Positions 1-9,471 are shown, numbered from the stretch's first letter. The stretch: DNA of 21,082 bases from Paulinella micropora (GCA_009731375.1 BJOX01000190.1:771575-792656); one strand, 5' to 3'. Notes: generated by a model from the sequence alone, not told the origin. A program made the numbers and translations.

Positions 1-36
1 TCATTATTATTATCATTATTATTATCATTATTATTG
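1..36. repeat. (ATT)n-type microsatellite
   Basis: Imperfect ATT/ATC trinucleotide run directly upstream of a tRNA-like sequence. The same kind of tail follows the second SINE copy at 501-548, so this is probably the 3' tail of another SINE copy lying to the left of the window. Confidence 0.8.
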
Positions 37-200
37 TGGCATCGCGATAGCCCAGTGGTTAAGGTCTAACATCTGGGACCTGTCGCCAGTTCGATTCCCG
101 TCGGTGCCAGTATTTTCAAAGGATATTTTCTTTGAAAGTATTGGTCTGTCTGGAAGGCTTGGAGCTGCCTTGCGGGGGTGTCAGTAGAGCCTATCGTCAA
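37..200 (+). mobile_element. tRNA-derived SINE, copy 1 (head and part of body)
   Basis: The head at 38-110 resembles a tRNA. A box-A-like sequence (TAGCCCAGTGGTTAAGG) lies at 48-64 and a box-B-like sequence (AGTTCGATTCC) at 88-98. GGCATCG at the start can pair over 7 bp with CGGTGCC at 102-108. The T-stem does not pair and the spacing between acceptor and box A is too long, so this is a SINE head with an internal pol III promoter rather than a functional tRNA. The body after 110 (TTGAAAGTATTGGTCTGTCTG and on) recurs in copy 2 at 305-430. The copy runs into a gap. Mobilisation would need a partner LINE; the LINE fragment at 1620-1889 is one possible family, which is inference only. Confidence 0.65.
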
Positions 201-295
201 NNNNNNNNNNNNNNNNNNNNNNNNNNNNNNNNNNNNNNNNNNNNNNNNNNNNNNNNNNNNNNNNNNNNNNNNNNNNNNNNNNNNNNNNNNNNNNN
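201..295. other. Assembly gap (95 N)
   Basis: Unknown bases. The gap lies between the bodies of two SINE copies and must contain most of the tRNA-like head of the second. Confidence 0.99.
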
Positions 296-500
296 GTCGG
301 TGCCACCAGTATTTTCATTGAACATACCGGTCTATTTCTGGACCAGTATTTTCATTGAACATACCGGCCCGTCTGGAAGTGTTGGAACTGCCCTTGCGGG
401 GGTGTCATTAGAGCTTATCGTCAATTCTTCGTACTCCCCTCACGGGTGAGACGATGGAGGCGCATGTGCAGAAATGCATCAGCCATTGTCAGAGAAGCAC
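296..500 (+). mobile_element. tRNA-derived SINE, copy 2 (end of head and body)
   Basis: It begins with the last bases of the tRNA-like head (GTCGGTGCC) and continues with the same body as copy 1, including the shared core GCGGGGGTGTCA and TAGAGC.TATCGTCAA. A 37 bp unit starting ACCAGTATTTTCATTGAAC is present twice, at 305 and 342, a tandem duplication inside the body not seen in copy 1. The 3' end at about 500 is followed by an (ATT)n tail. It has no convincing coding potential; the open frame across 132-449 exists only because N bases were read through. Confidence 0.65.

Positions 501-548
<48 letters not shown>
501..548 (+). repeat. (ATT)n tail of SINE copy 2
   Basis: Uninterrupted ATT trinucleotides directly follow the SINE body and grade into TATA-rich sequence up to about 575. 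Confidence 0.85.
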
Positions 549-553
<5 letters not shown>

Positions 554-600
554 GATATATATAAGTATATAAATACTTATAACCGGGAGACGGTACCTGT

Positions 601-666
601 GGGAGCAGGAGTAGGAGTAGGAGGAGGAGTAGGAGGAGGAGTAGGAGGAGGAGTAGGAGGAGGAGT

Positions 667-668
<2 letters not shown>
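601..668 (+). repeat. GGAGTA / GGAGGAGTA minisatellite
   Basis: Tandem purine-rich hexamer/nonamer units (GGAGTAGGAGGA) that pass directly into the AGT array. Open frames through it encode only Gly/Val or Pro/Thr repeats and are not genes. Confidence 0.9.
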
Positions 669-1434
<766 letters not shown>

Positions 1435-1618
1435 NNNNNNNNNNNNNNNNNNNNNNNNNNNNNNNNNNNNNNNNNNNNNNNNNNNNNNNNNNNNNNNNNN
1501 NNNNNNNNNNNNNNNNNNNNNNNNNNNNNNNNNNNNNNNNNNNNNNNNNNNNNNNNNNNNNNNNNNNNNNNNNNNNNNNNNNNNNNNNNNNNNNNNNNNN
1601 NNNNNNNNNNNNNNNNNN
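1435..1618. other. Assembly gap (184 N)
   Basis: Unknown bases between the AGT array and the LINE fragment. The missing part of the LINE ORF may lie here or may have been lost by 5' truncation. Confidence 0.99.
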
Positions 1619-1619
1619 A

Positions 1620-1889
1620 TGCATGGATGCACACTCCCTTATTTACCCAGCCTTCAAGGCTTTTCTTCCCCTCCATTACAACAACATCCGACCAATCACA
1701 GCTGTTCATAACTACAACACTAGGCGATCATCAAGGAAACACATGTACAACGACTCTAAGACTGGTCAGTACAGCAGAGCAGCACAAGCACAATGGGATA
1801 AGCTACCAGGACATCTGAGAGATATCTCTTACAAAGCTGAATTCAAAACTGAACTCAAAGCGTATCTCTTACAGCTGCAGCAATCATGA
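1620..1889 (+). pseudogene. C-terminal fragment of a LINE (non-LTR) reverse transcriptase ORF
   Basis: The frame is open from the gap edge to a TGA at 1887-1889, about 89 codons. The peptide carries the pattern HNYNTRRSS, then a Tyr/Gly/Ser segment, then WDKLPGHLR and a closing FKTELKAYLL. Many Jockey/CR1-like LINE ORF2 proteins end this way, with HxYNTR, a WNxLP-like motif and sFKxxLKxyLL just before the stop. The catalytic RT and endonuclease domains would lie upstream, in or beyond the gap. Only the tail is visible, consistent with the usual 5' truncation of LINEs, so it cannot move itself. The exact clade cannot be assigned from this piece. Confidence 0.65.
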
Positions 1890-2350
1890 CACTGCCTACG
1901 GGCCTAAGGAGGGCGTTGGACACCTCATCATCAGATGATACCTGAGTGTGAGACAAGTTCAGCGTTGATCACATCCTAAGCCGGAGTGTGGTTGGCCAAA
2001 CCCCCTTAGGGAGTCGCCTCGTTTCTTCCAGCTTTTGTGAGCGCCACCGTTATATATATACAACTGACTAGAACTTTAATACCCTCAACGTATATTTTTA
2101 TATATTATATATTTATAATTTTTTTTTATTAACCCCATATATATGTATATGTAATATATATAATATTACCTTTATGTTATTTGATTTTTACTTTTATTTT
2201 TCTCCATTATTTTTAAATTTTACTCTATCTTATTTTATTTTAATACTATCTTATTTTATTTTATTTTAACTCAATCTATTTTTATTTTGTTTTTATTCTA
2301 ATATTTTTAATTTTTTTTTAATAATTTAAGTTTCATTACTATTAATAATT
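1890..2350. other. LINE 3' flank grading into AT-rich non-coding DNA
   Basis: 1890-2055 is of mixed composition and is probably the 3' UTR of the LINE fragment. From about 2060 the sequence becomes strongly AT-rich with TATATA runs and repeated TTTTATTTTA stretches. No coding frame or RNA gene is recognisable. Confidence 0.5.
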
Positions 2351-2359
2351 TGAGAAGTA

Positions 2360-2414
2360 GGTCACCATCCAGTTAAATCAATAGCTCTTGAGCTAACGAT
2401 TTGTATGGATGACC
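2360..2414. other. 55-nt imperfect inverted repeat (hairpin)
   Basis: Nested complementary blocks pair in order: GGT with ACC, CATCCA with TGGATG, AAATC with GATTT and TAGCTC with GAGCTA, around a two-base loop and with small internal bulges. Just outside, ACCAGAAGT (2412-2420) is inverted as ACTTCTGGT (2495-2503). The function is unknown. It could be a structured RNA or the fold of a small non-autonomous element. Confidence 0.55.
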
Positions 2415-2960
2415 AGAAGTTAAGTTAAATTAACTTCATTAAATCGAACGCCTAGGCCTAGTAGTACGTACGTACGTACGCAAGATGTATGAAGACTTCT
2501 GGTAACATGTATGTATATATGTATGTATGTATGTATGCATGTACATGTGTATGTATGTATGTATGTATGTATTTGTGTATGCTGTAGTGTGTGTAGATCT
2601 CGCCACTGGCATTTCCTGCGCAATATCTTTTCTTGTTTCATTTTTTCTCTTCTTTTCATACTCGAGTACTTACTCGAAAGTTGGTTCATATTCCCGCAAA
2701 CCATGTGCTTTGCTAGGGGGTAGCTGGGGGTATCGAATGGTACCACATCGAAACTTGCGGTTGGTTTGGATAAACTCGATTATTTCGACCAGTGGTGGTT
2801 TATACCGCATGTCAAATATTGCGGCCATGAAAACCTAACTACCTAAAAAGGTTTTGGAGCCCGGAAATCCATTGCAACCATCGGTGAATTCGTTTCTCGG
2901 ACTCCTAGCTGGGCCTAGTAGGTGCCGGCAGTAGTAGGCGGCACCTAGGTGCTCTTGCTC
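2415..2960. other. Non-coding stretch with a short (TATG)n run
   Basis: Holds a palindromic ACGTACGTACGTACG run at about 2465-2480 and a TATG/TGTA microsatellite at 2506-2575. A small stem (TAGGTGCCG with CGGCACCTA) lies at about 2919-2947. Short open frames here are explained by the repeat or lack any recognisable protein feature. Confidence 0.5.
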
Positions 2961-2967
2961 TGCTGGT

Positions 2968-3067
2968 TAGTCAGGCAAAACCAGCCGTCAGCCCTCTCGC
3001 TAAAAGGCAGGAGGGGGAACCCCCTTCCTTTTTTCGCAATAGCCGGACGGCTGGTTTTGCCTGACTA
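2968..3067. repeat. Perfect 22 bp inverted repeat around a 56 bp loop
   Basis: The arm at 2968-2989 (TAGTCAGGCAAAACCAGCCG and two more bases) is matched without mismatch by its reverse complement at 3046-3067. The loop contains a second near-perfect stem in which a GGAGGGGG-type run faces CCCCCTTCC. The whole 100 nt would form a long stable hairpin as RNA or a cruciform as DNA. It could be a miniature foldback element, a structured RNA or a hairpin-precursor locus. No target duplication is evident. Confidence 0.8.
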
Positions 3068-3299
3068 GTTCGGGTTTGGACTTGGAAAAAATTACTGCAG
3101 GAACTTTTTATTTCTTTTATTTTTTGCCTCACAAGATCTCTCACAAAAAGGTTATCTCTAACTTTTGGGGGGTTGTTTCTTCTGCCTCAAAGTTTTTTTT
3201 TGCATTGTAGTTCACACCTTGCGCTGTTTTCTTTCCACCACACACTTATCTATTTTCTTTCCCACACAAAAAATACTTTTTGATTCCACTTACGCACTG
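3068..3299. other. Intergenic, T-rich sequence
   Basis: Mostly T-rich with no open frame of note. It leads directly into the large simple-repeat block. Confidence 0.4.
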
Positions 3300-3506
3300 T
3301 CTGTGTGTGTGTGTGTGAGTGTGTGTGTGTGTGTGTGAGTGTGTGTGTGTGTGTGTGTGTGCGTGTGTGTGTGTCACTGTGTGTGTCTGCCTGTCTGTCT
3401 TCTCTGTCTGTCAGTCTTTCTGTCTCTCTCTCTCTCTCTCTCTCTCTGTCTCAGACTAGTGCTGTCTGTCTGTTACACTGTCTGTCTAGATATATCTGTC
3501 TGTCTT

Positions 3507-3537
<31 letters not shown>

Positions 3538-3715
3538 CAGACAGTCCGTCTGTGCTGTCTGTCTGTGCTGTCTGTCTGTCTGTCTGTCTGCCTGCCTGTC
3601 TGTCTGTCTGCCTGTCTGTCTATGTGTGTGTGTGTGTGTGTTTGTGTGTGTTTGTGTGTGTGTGTGTGTGTGTCTGTCTGTCTGTCTCTCTGTCTGCCTG
3701 TCTGTCTATGTGTGT
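3300..3715. repeat. (TG)n, (TC)n and (TCTG)n microsatellite block
   Basis: TG dinucleotides at about 3302-3379, TCTG tetramers with embedded TC runs to about 3620, TG again at about 3625-3672, then TCTG to about 3710. Cys/Val-rich open frames through it come from stop-free repeat translation. Confidence 0.95.
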
Positions 3716-5095
3716 GTGTCTATGTATGTATGTATGTATGTATGGATGGATGGATGGATGTATTATGTATTTATGTACATATGTATGTCTGTATGTCTGT
3801 ATGTATGTCTGTATGTATGTATGAATGTATGTATGAATGTATGTATGAATGTATGCATGTATGTCTAGTATGTATGTCTAGTATGTATGTATGTATGTAT
3901 GTATGTATGTATGTATGTATGTATGCATGAATGTATGCATGCATGCATGCATGCAAGTACTCATGCATACATGTATATGTATGTATGTATGTGTATGTGT
4001 GTATGCATGTATGTATGTATGTATGTATGTATGTATTTATGTATGTATGTATGTATGTATGTATGTATGTATATATGTATGTATATATGTATGTATATAT
4101 GTATATATGTATGTGTGTATGTATGCATGCATGCATGTATGCATGCATGCATGCATGTATGCATGCATGCATGTATGTATGTATATGTATGTATGTATGC
4201 ATGTATGTAATGCATGCATGCATGAAGGCATATGCATGTATATGTATGTATGTATGTATGTATGTATGCATGTATGTATGTATGCATGTATGTATGTATG
4301 TATGTATGTATGTATGCAAGTATGTATGTATGCATGTATGCATGTATGTATGTATGCATGTATGTATGTATCTATGTGTATGTATGTATATGTATGCATG
4401 TATGTATGTATGTATGTATGAATGAATGTATGTATGTATGTATGTGTATGTATGTATGTGTATGTATGTATGCATGTATGTATGTATGTATGTATGTACA
4501 TATGCATGTATGTATGCATGCATGTATGTATGTATGTATGTATGTATGTATGCATGCATGCATGCATGCATGCATGCATGTATGTATGTATGTATGTATG
4601 TATGACATATGTATGTATGTATGTATGCATGTTTGTATGTATGTATGTATGCATGTATGCATGCAAGGATGTATGTATATATGTATGTATGTATGTATGT
4701 ATGCATGTATGTATGTCTGTTTGTATGTGTACGTGTGTGTATGTATGTATGTATGTATGTATGTATGACTGTATGTATGTATGTATGTATGTATGACTGT
4801 ATGTATGTATGTATGTATGTATGTGTATGTATGTATGTATGCATGTATGTATGTATGTATGCATGTATGTATGTATGTATGTATGTAGGTATATAGGTAT
4901 ATAGGTATGTAGGTATGCAGGTATGTATGTATGTATGTATGTATGTATGTATGTATGCATGTATGTATGCATGCATGCGTGCATGCATGCATGTATGTAT
5001 GTATGTATGTATGTATGTATGTATGTATGCATGTATGCATGTATGTATGTATGTATGTATGTATGTATGTATGCATGCATGCATGTATGCGTGTA
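3716..5095. repeat. (TATG)n / (TGCA)n tetranucleotide satellite, about 1.4 kb
   Basis: Nearly pure TATG repeats with interspersed GCAT blocks, for example ATGC runs near 3928-3953, 4126-4170 and 4552-4580. A 4 bp unit yields a 12 bp codon cycle with no stop on either strand (Tyr-Val-Cys-Met forward, His-Thr-Tyr-Ile reverse). This explains open frames of up to 437 codons here, which are not genes. Confidence 0.97.
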
Positions 5096-5104
5096 TGTCT
5101 TTGC

Positions 5105-5153
5105 CCTTTCTCCCTCTTTACCTCTCTCCCTCTCCGAGGCTCCTCTCTCCTCT

Positions 5154-5195
<42 letters not shown>

Positions 5196-5342
5196 CGAGG
5201 CTGTCTCTCTCTATCTCTCTCTCTCTCCCCCCCTCTCTCTCTCTCTCTCGCTTTCACTCTCTCTCTGTCTCTCTCTCACTCTCGCCCCCCCTCTCTCTCT
5301 CTCTCTCTTTCTCCGAGGCTCTCTCTCTCTCTCTCTTTCTCT

Positions 5343-5381
<39 letters not shown>

Positions 5382-5392
5382 GCTCTCTCAGG

Positions 5393-5428
<36 letters not shown>

Positions 5429-5437
5429 TTCTCTCTC
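5105..5437. repeat. Polypyrimidine (TC)n tract with CTCCGAGGCT islands
   Basis: Over 330 bp of almost only C and T on the plus strand. The island CTCCGAGGCT occurs at 5132, 5193 and 5311, with a variant near 5388, spaced at about 60 bp or twice that. This suggests a higher-order unit near 60 bp. Confidence 0.95.
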
Positions 5438-5449
5438 ATCATCATCAGC

Positions 5450-6130
5450 CTACCGTTATTAAGTAATATTGATCAACATTAATGATATTCAATAATTAGG
5501 TTTAATAATTTTGATAACGTTAATAATATTGAATAATAACGTTAAATAACATTGAATAATATTTGAATAATATTGAATAATATTGAATAATATTGAATAA
5601 CACTAATTGAATAATATTGAATAAGTCATATTGAAGCATAATATTGAAAAGTGTTGAATAGTATTGATTAATGTAATACTAGTCATAAGTTGAATAATAT
5701 TGAATAAGATCATATTATCAGTATGATCCAGAATCATATTATAATTGAATACCGTACCGGACCGTGACCGAATGATTACTATGATATTAATATTGTGTTA
5801 TTTTTCTTCAAGTTTTTACATCTATTTTTAGTTCCGTTACTTCATTATGATAAGTTCAGTTTTATTATCAACCGGCTTGTGACTACCACCGTCATAACTT
5901 GATTATGTTGATTAGTCAATATTGATTAACATTAATTCAAGTTGAACTCAAGTTCATATTGATTCAAGTGATATTGATTAATATTGATTAATGAATCAGT
6001 GATCATCAGTGATTAACATCATAACTTGAGCCTGTGACGGTTGATTAATATTGCCTGGATTTATATTAGCTGATTAATATTGATTTTTTTTTTTTTTGCA
6101 TAATCTTGATTCAAGTTAATATTGACTTGA
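5450..6130. repeat. AT-rich degenerate decamer repeat (GAATAATATT-like)
   Basis: GAATAATATT units sit in register at about 5545-5620 and then recur in looser forms (TTGATTAATA, ATTGAATAAG) to about 6130. A poly-T run of 13 bases lies near 6086-6098. No gene is visible. It looks like a decayed minisatellite. Confidence 0.7.
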
Positions 6131-6533
6131 ATAATTTAATGATCATACGGTTATAATGACATCAGTGTCGCATTTACATACATACATACATACATACATG
6201 CACGTGGAACTGCAGTGGAGCCTTTAGCTGAGGGACCGGTACTACTATGCGGATGATGGCAGGGACGGTCCGAGGCTGCCATTACGCCGGTGACTACTGA
6301 TGGGTGACTCCTATGCAACCGGAAGTTTTTTGTGGCAGGTGACAACACTAAAGCACTCACCGTAGGCTTAAGAGGACTGTTTGCCAAGTGAGCAGATGAT
6401 CCTGCTTAGGTGATGGACTGTCAGTACAGTGACGTTTGAACGGTTGATCAGTAAGTCAGTAGTACTCGGATTTGCGAGCCTGACGGTTGAATACTATGAT
6501 GGGTCACGATTCAACGGTGCGGCTTAAACTTCG
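6131..6533. other. Unassigned sequence left of the retrotransposon
   Basis: A short (CATA)n run lies at about 6174-6200. The remainder has mixed composition with no convincing coding frame. It ends with ACTTCG at 6528-6533, the putative target site of the LTR element. Confidence 0.45.
6528..6533. repeat. Putative target-site duplication, left copy (ACTTCG)
   Basis: Immediately abuts the TG that opens the 5' LTR. Its partner is at 16576-16581. Confidence 0.6.
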
Positions 6534-6770
6534 TGTTATGCTATAGATTGGTAACTAATATATCCATGTATTTAACCGGGTTATGCGGTTAGATCCCGTA
6601 TAAGAAAACCTAATGCCAATTCACCTTTATGGACCGAAAGGGTATATCTGCCCCCATAAAGTGGGTCCAGTTATTGCTCAGTAATTAATACCTACCAATC
6701 GATTTAGTCATCCGTTACTGTTGATCAAAGTATGATCATTAAAGTCATTCTTCGGTACACCGTACGTTCA
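6534..6770 (+). repeat. 5' LTR
   Basis: 237 bp, beginning TGTTA and ending TTCA, so it carries the canonical TG...CA ends. It matches the 3' LTR along its whole length except for three substitutions and a TA present here and absent there. It should contain the promoter and RNA processing signals; no clear AATAAA is seen. Confidence 0.95.
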
Positions 6771-6784
6771 CAGGTTATGAAGCC
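6771..6784 (+). promoter_or_regulatory. Putative primer binding site (tRNA-Met anticodon-arm type)
   Basis: CAGGTTATGAAGCC follows the LTR end directly. It does not look like a site for a tRNA 3' end, such as the TGGTATCAGAGC common in plant copia elements. GGTTATG is complementary to a CAU anticodon followed by AACC, as in the anticodon arm of tRNA-Met. Drosophila copia is known to be primed by a half-molecule of initiator tRNA-Met through a site starting GGTTATG. The match here continues only if one extra A is tolerated, so this is a reasoned assignment. Confidence 0.5.
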
Positions 6785-7443
6785 TTGAAGCGCCGAAAGC
6801 GCAAGTCAACTCGGAGAGTGTTTCCGAGAACTGAAGAAAGCTGGCAAAAGCACCCAGAGGGACGTTGTCTTGTTCGTGTTTTTCGCCAGAACAGAATTAA
6901 TTTCTGTGTTGTCTTGTTGGTGTTTTTCGCCAGAACAGAATTAATTTCTGTTTGCTGTGTGTGTGTGATAGGTATCTGGTTTGGCCCTGTGCGAGGTGAG
7001 CTGAGCCTCAGCGCAGTGGGTGGCATTTGGAGGCTGTTCGCGCTCGTCTGCCAGCCCATAAGAGGCGCCAAGAGTCCCAAGAGGGACGTTCCGTGGACAG
7101 TGGCCCTAGAGCCAATCATCCAGCTAACCAGAGCTGCCGGATTTGACGGATTCCGGCTACATCCTTCAACACAACAGTAGTGGCTTTGATCGAGGTTGCA
7201 GTGGACTCTTACAGTGGCTCTGTCATTTACGTTTGACAACCACTTGACTAGACCCCACCAGGTGGCAACAAGAGTTTGCCGACGTTGGACTTTTCCCCTG
7301 CTGTGGAGGAAAACCCCAAGCTCAACAGGACCGGTCTGGACCAGTGGATTCGCTCGCCAGGACAAGTGGGTTCGTGTCTGAGTTGCCGACGTTCGCACAA
7401 CAAGTTTCTGACAAGTAGCTTTGGGTAAGCCTCAAGGTAAGGC
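6785..7443 (+). other. Retrotransposon 5' leader with a 44 bp tandem duplication
   Basis: Between the primer site and the first Gag ATG. Two 44 bp copies at 6864-6907 and 6908-6951 differ at one base and each contain CAGAATTAATTTCTG, a small stem. A frame open across 6785-7180 has no ATG at its start and no recognisable domain, so it is not called as a gene. Two donor-like GGTAAG sequences sit at about 7424 and 7436, just upstream of the Gag ATG at 7444. Confidence 0.7.
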
Positions 7444-9471
7444 ATGTCTACACATACACCATACCCGAAAGTGAAGTTAGATTTGAAAATTCCTCCCCTC
7501 TCTAGGAATATAAAAGACTTTAAGACGTATGAGACTACTTTGATAGCAGTCCTTAGGTTAGTTAACCCATTGTTAATTAATTGCTTGGAAGGTAGGGCGA
7601 TAGTTTTCCCCACTACTGTCAAGAGTGAGTCTACACCGTCACCATCTACTGCTAAGACACAGAAAAGACAGACACTGTCGGTCACACAAAGAGAGTTAGA
7701 TGAGGAAGAAGGTCTGAAGAGAGAATAAGAGAAGGCAGAACATGCGAAGAAAAGAAGAGAGCTGAAAGATGAGTTATTAGCTTATCTCATTTCTTCCTGT
7801 CAGCAGAATCCGGATGCTATGGCACTGTTGCCTGAAGCAGAAGGTGAACCTGCAAGATTTTGGAAAGCTATTGTAGACAAGTATAGAGGACTAGACGAGA
7901 TAGCAAAGGCAGGTCGTGTAGACAAGCTAGACGCTATGCAGGGGCCTAGTTCAATGAGTAGAGTCGAGACATGGCTAACTAAGTACAAGACTTTAGTCAA
8001 ACAGGTTGAAATAGATGAAGGAAGACCTGAATCAGAATACAAGAAGTGCAAGAAGCCATTCAGACTACTACAACACTTAGACCCCATGTCAACTCTATAC
8101 ACTACATGGCAACACATGGATGTGAGATGGGACTGGAAACAACTAACCCTCAAGATAGTACAGGTCGCACAAGAACACAACAATGAGAAATCGTACAGAG
8201 AAGTAATAACACCGCAGAAAGGTAAGCAGGTAGTGTTTAGCACAGTTTCGACGACGAAACACTTTGAACCTAAATGCCACTGCTGCAAGCAAGCTGGCCA
8301 CATGTGTTATGAATGTACTCTGAGATGTGTGCGGACAGACTGTAGAGAGGGTAAGAGAGGAGTTAGACATACAGGTAGTGATTGTTCTTTTACTAAAGGC
8401 ATAACAACCAGACAGGGAAAGACAGCTAAGTCTAAATCCAATGATAGACCCAGAAAGCACACTCACAAAGATAACTCTTCAGAAAAACCTAGCTCTAAAT
8501 ACAAACCTAGGAAGGGTAGCACAGTGAACAAAAAGAAAGGACCCCGGGTAAAGTTCATATGTGTAGGTGAAGAGCAGGAAGGTGAAGAGAGCGAGTCATC
8601 AAATGACGAAAGAGAGTCAGTAGACCAGCAAGAGGAAGAGGAAGTTGAGTCACCAGAACAGTCAGATCATGATAGTCAGCGAGATGACGATAATGATGAG
8701 CCTGATGATGCTTTGCAACTCATACAGTGGGTACATATGAATGTGGAGATAAAGAAGAAAGAGAGCAAGAGAAGACCTCAGACAAACCCTATCCCCATTC
8801 CCATCCCCCACTCACCTCAGAAAGTAAAACCCTTGCACAGACCCCCACAAGAATTCAGAGGAATAGACCCCAGCATCTTTCATGTTCCTTATTTCTCTCG
8901 CGACCTTTTGCTGAAATATGCATTGTTAGAAGCACAGAGTAGACACTTAGGACGTGATCTTTCTTTAGTGTTGACTGCATTATTTGGTGTTGTTCCCCCA
9001 GACACAGTCCCCATAGAACCAGTTAACCTAAACTATGCTAAGGTATGGAGATCAAGGAAGATAGAAACCCCAGAGGAGTTCTTGATCCCAGACAACAAGC
9101 GATGTGAAGGCATAGTGAGGGATACAGGAAAGAGATGCAAGTGGACACTTGGATTAGGAAGAAAGGGAGGTCCGGGAGCTAGTGCAGCATGGAGGCTACC
9201 CAAGTTTAAGAACTGTGACTTCCATAAACCCAAGGTTAGACCTGATTCTGATAAGAGTCTAGTGATGACTGACGAAGCAAAAGCGCTCATGATAGCAGCA
9301 ATGGCAGAGATGAGAGATCCAGTAGTTTATGATAGAGTGTATAGTGGGATTCCTAGAGATGAAGATGGTTGCCCCTTGCTCCCTCCTCACCTAACAGAGA
9401 TCTCTAGTCAAATTCCAGCTGATGAACTTAAGGTAGGAACACTAGATCGTACTAGCACTATGCGTGAATAG
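7444..9471 (+). pseudogene. gag: copia-type Gag (nucleocapsid polyprotein) with one in-frame stop
   Basis: Gag packages element RNA into virus-like particles in the cytoplasm. The first ATG is at 7444. The same frame continues to a TAG at 9469-9471 and is interrupted only by a TAA at 7726-7728, giving about 675 codons. The N-terminal half has the helical look of copia Gag (FWKAIVDKYRGLDEIAKAGR, VETWLTKYKTLVKQV). A CX2CX4HX4C zinc knuckle has Cys at 8275 and 8284, His at 8299 and Cys at 8314. A basic segment follows, then an acidic Glu/Asp/Ser segment (about 8565-8710). The last part contains a second Cys/His cluster (Cys 9103, Cys 9136, Cys 9214, His 9223), not usual in copia Gag. The protein is longer than typical. 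The TAA may be decay or a readthrough site. Frame 2 opens at 9446, overlapping the Gag end by 26 nt. Confidence 0.85.

Noticed and set aside
38-110. A functional tRNA gene
   Set aside because: Box A, box B and an acceptor-like pairing are present, but the T-stem does not pair, acceptor to box A spacing is abnormal, and the sequence continues into a repeated SINE body.
3716-5095. Open frames of up to 437 codons on both strands (His-Thr-Tyr-Ile or Tyr-Val-Cys-Met repeats)
   Set aside because: A 4 bp repeat cycles through four sense codons in every frame, so long open frames are automatic. There is no unique protein sequence.
3300-5437. CRISPR array or tandem gene array
   Set aside because: The repeats are 2-4 bp microsatellites without regular unique spacers.
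6151-6387. Minus-strand 78-codon frame left of the LTR
   Set aside because: It reads through a CATA microsatellite at one end and matches no protein pattern. No splice sites support it.
6785-7180. 131-codon frame in the retrotransposon leader
   Set aside because: It begins with TTG, not ATG, spans the 44 bp duplication and has no recognisable domain. It is leader RNA.
7800-8466. Minus-strand frames opposite Gag
   Set aside because: They are antisense shadows of Gag, with Cys/Ser/Leu-rich low-plausibility products.
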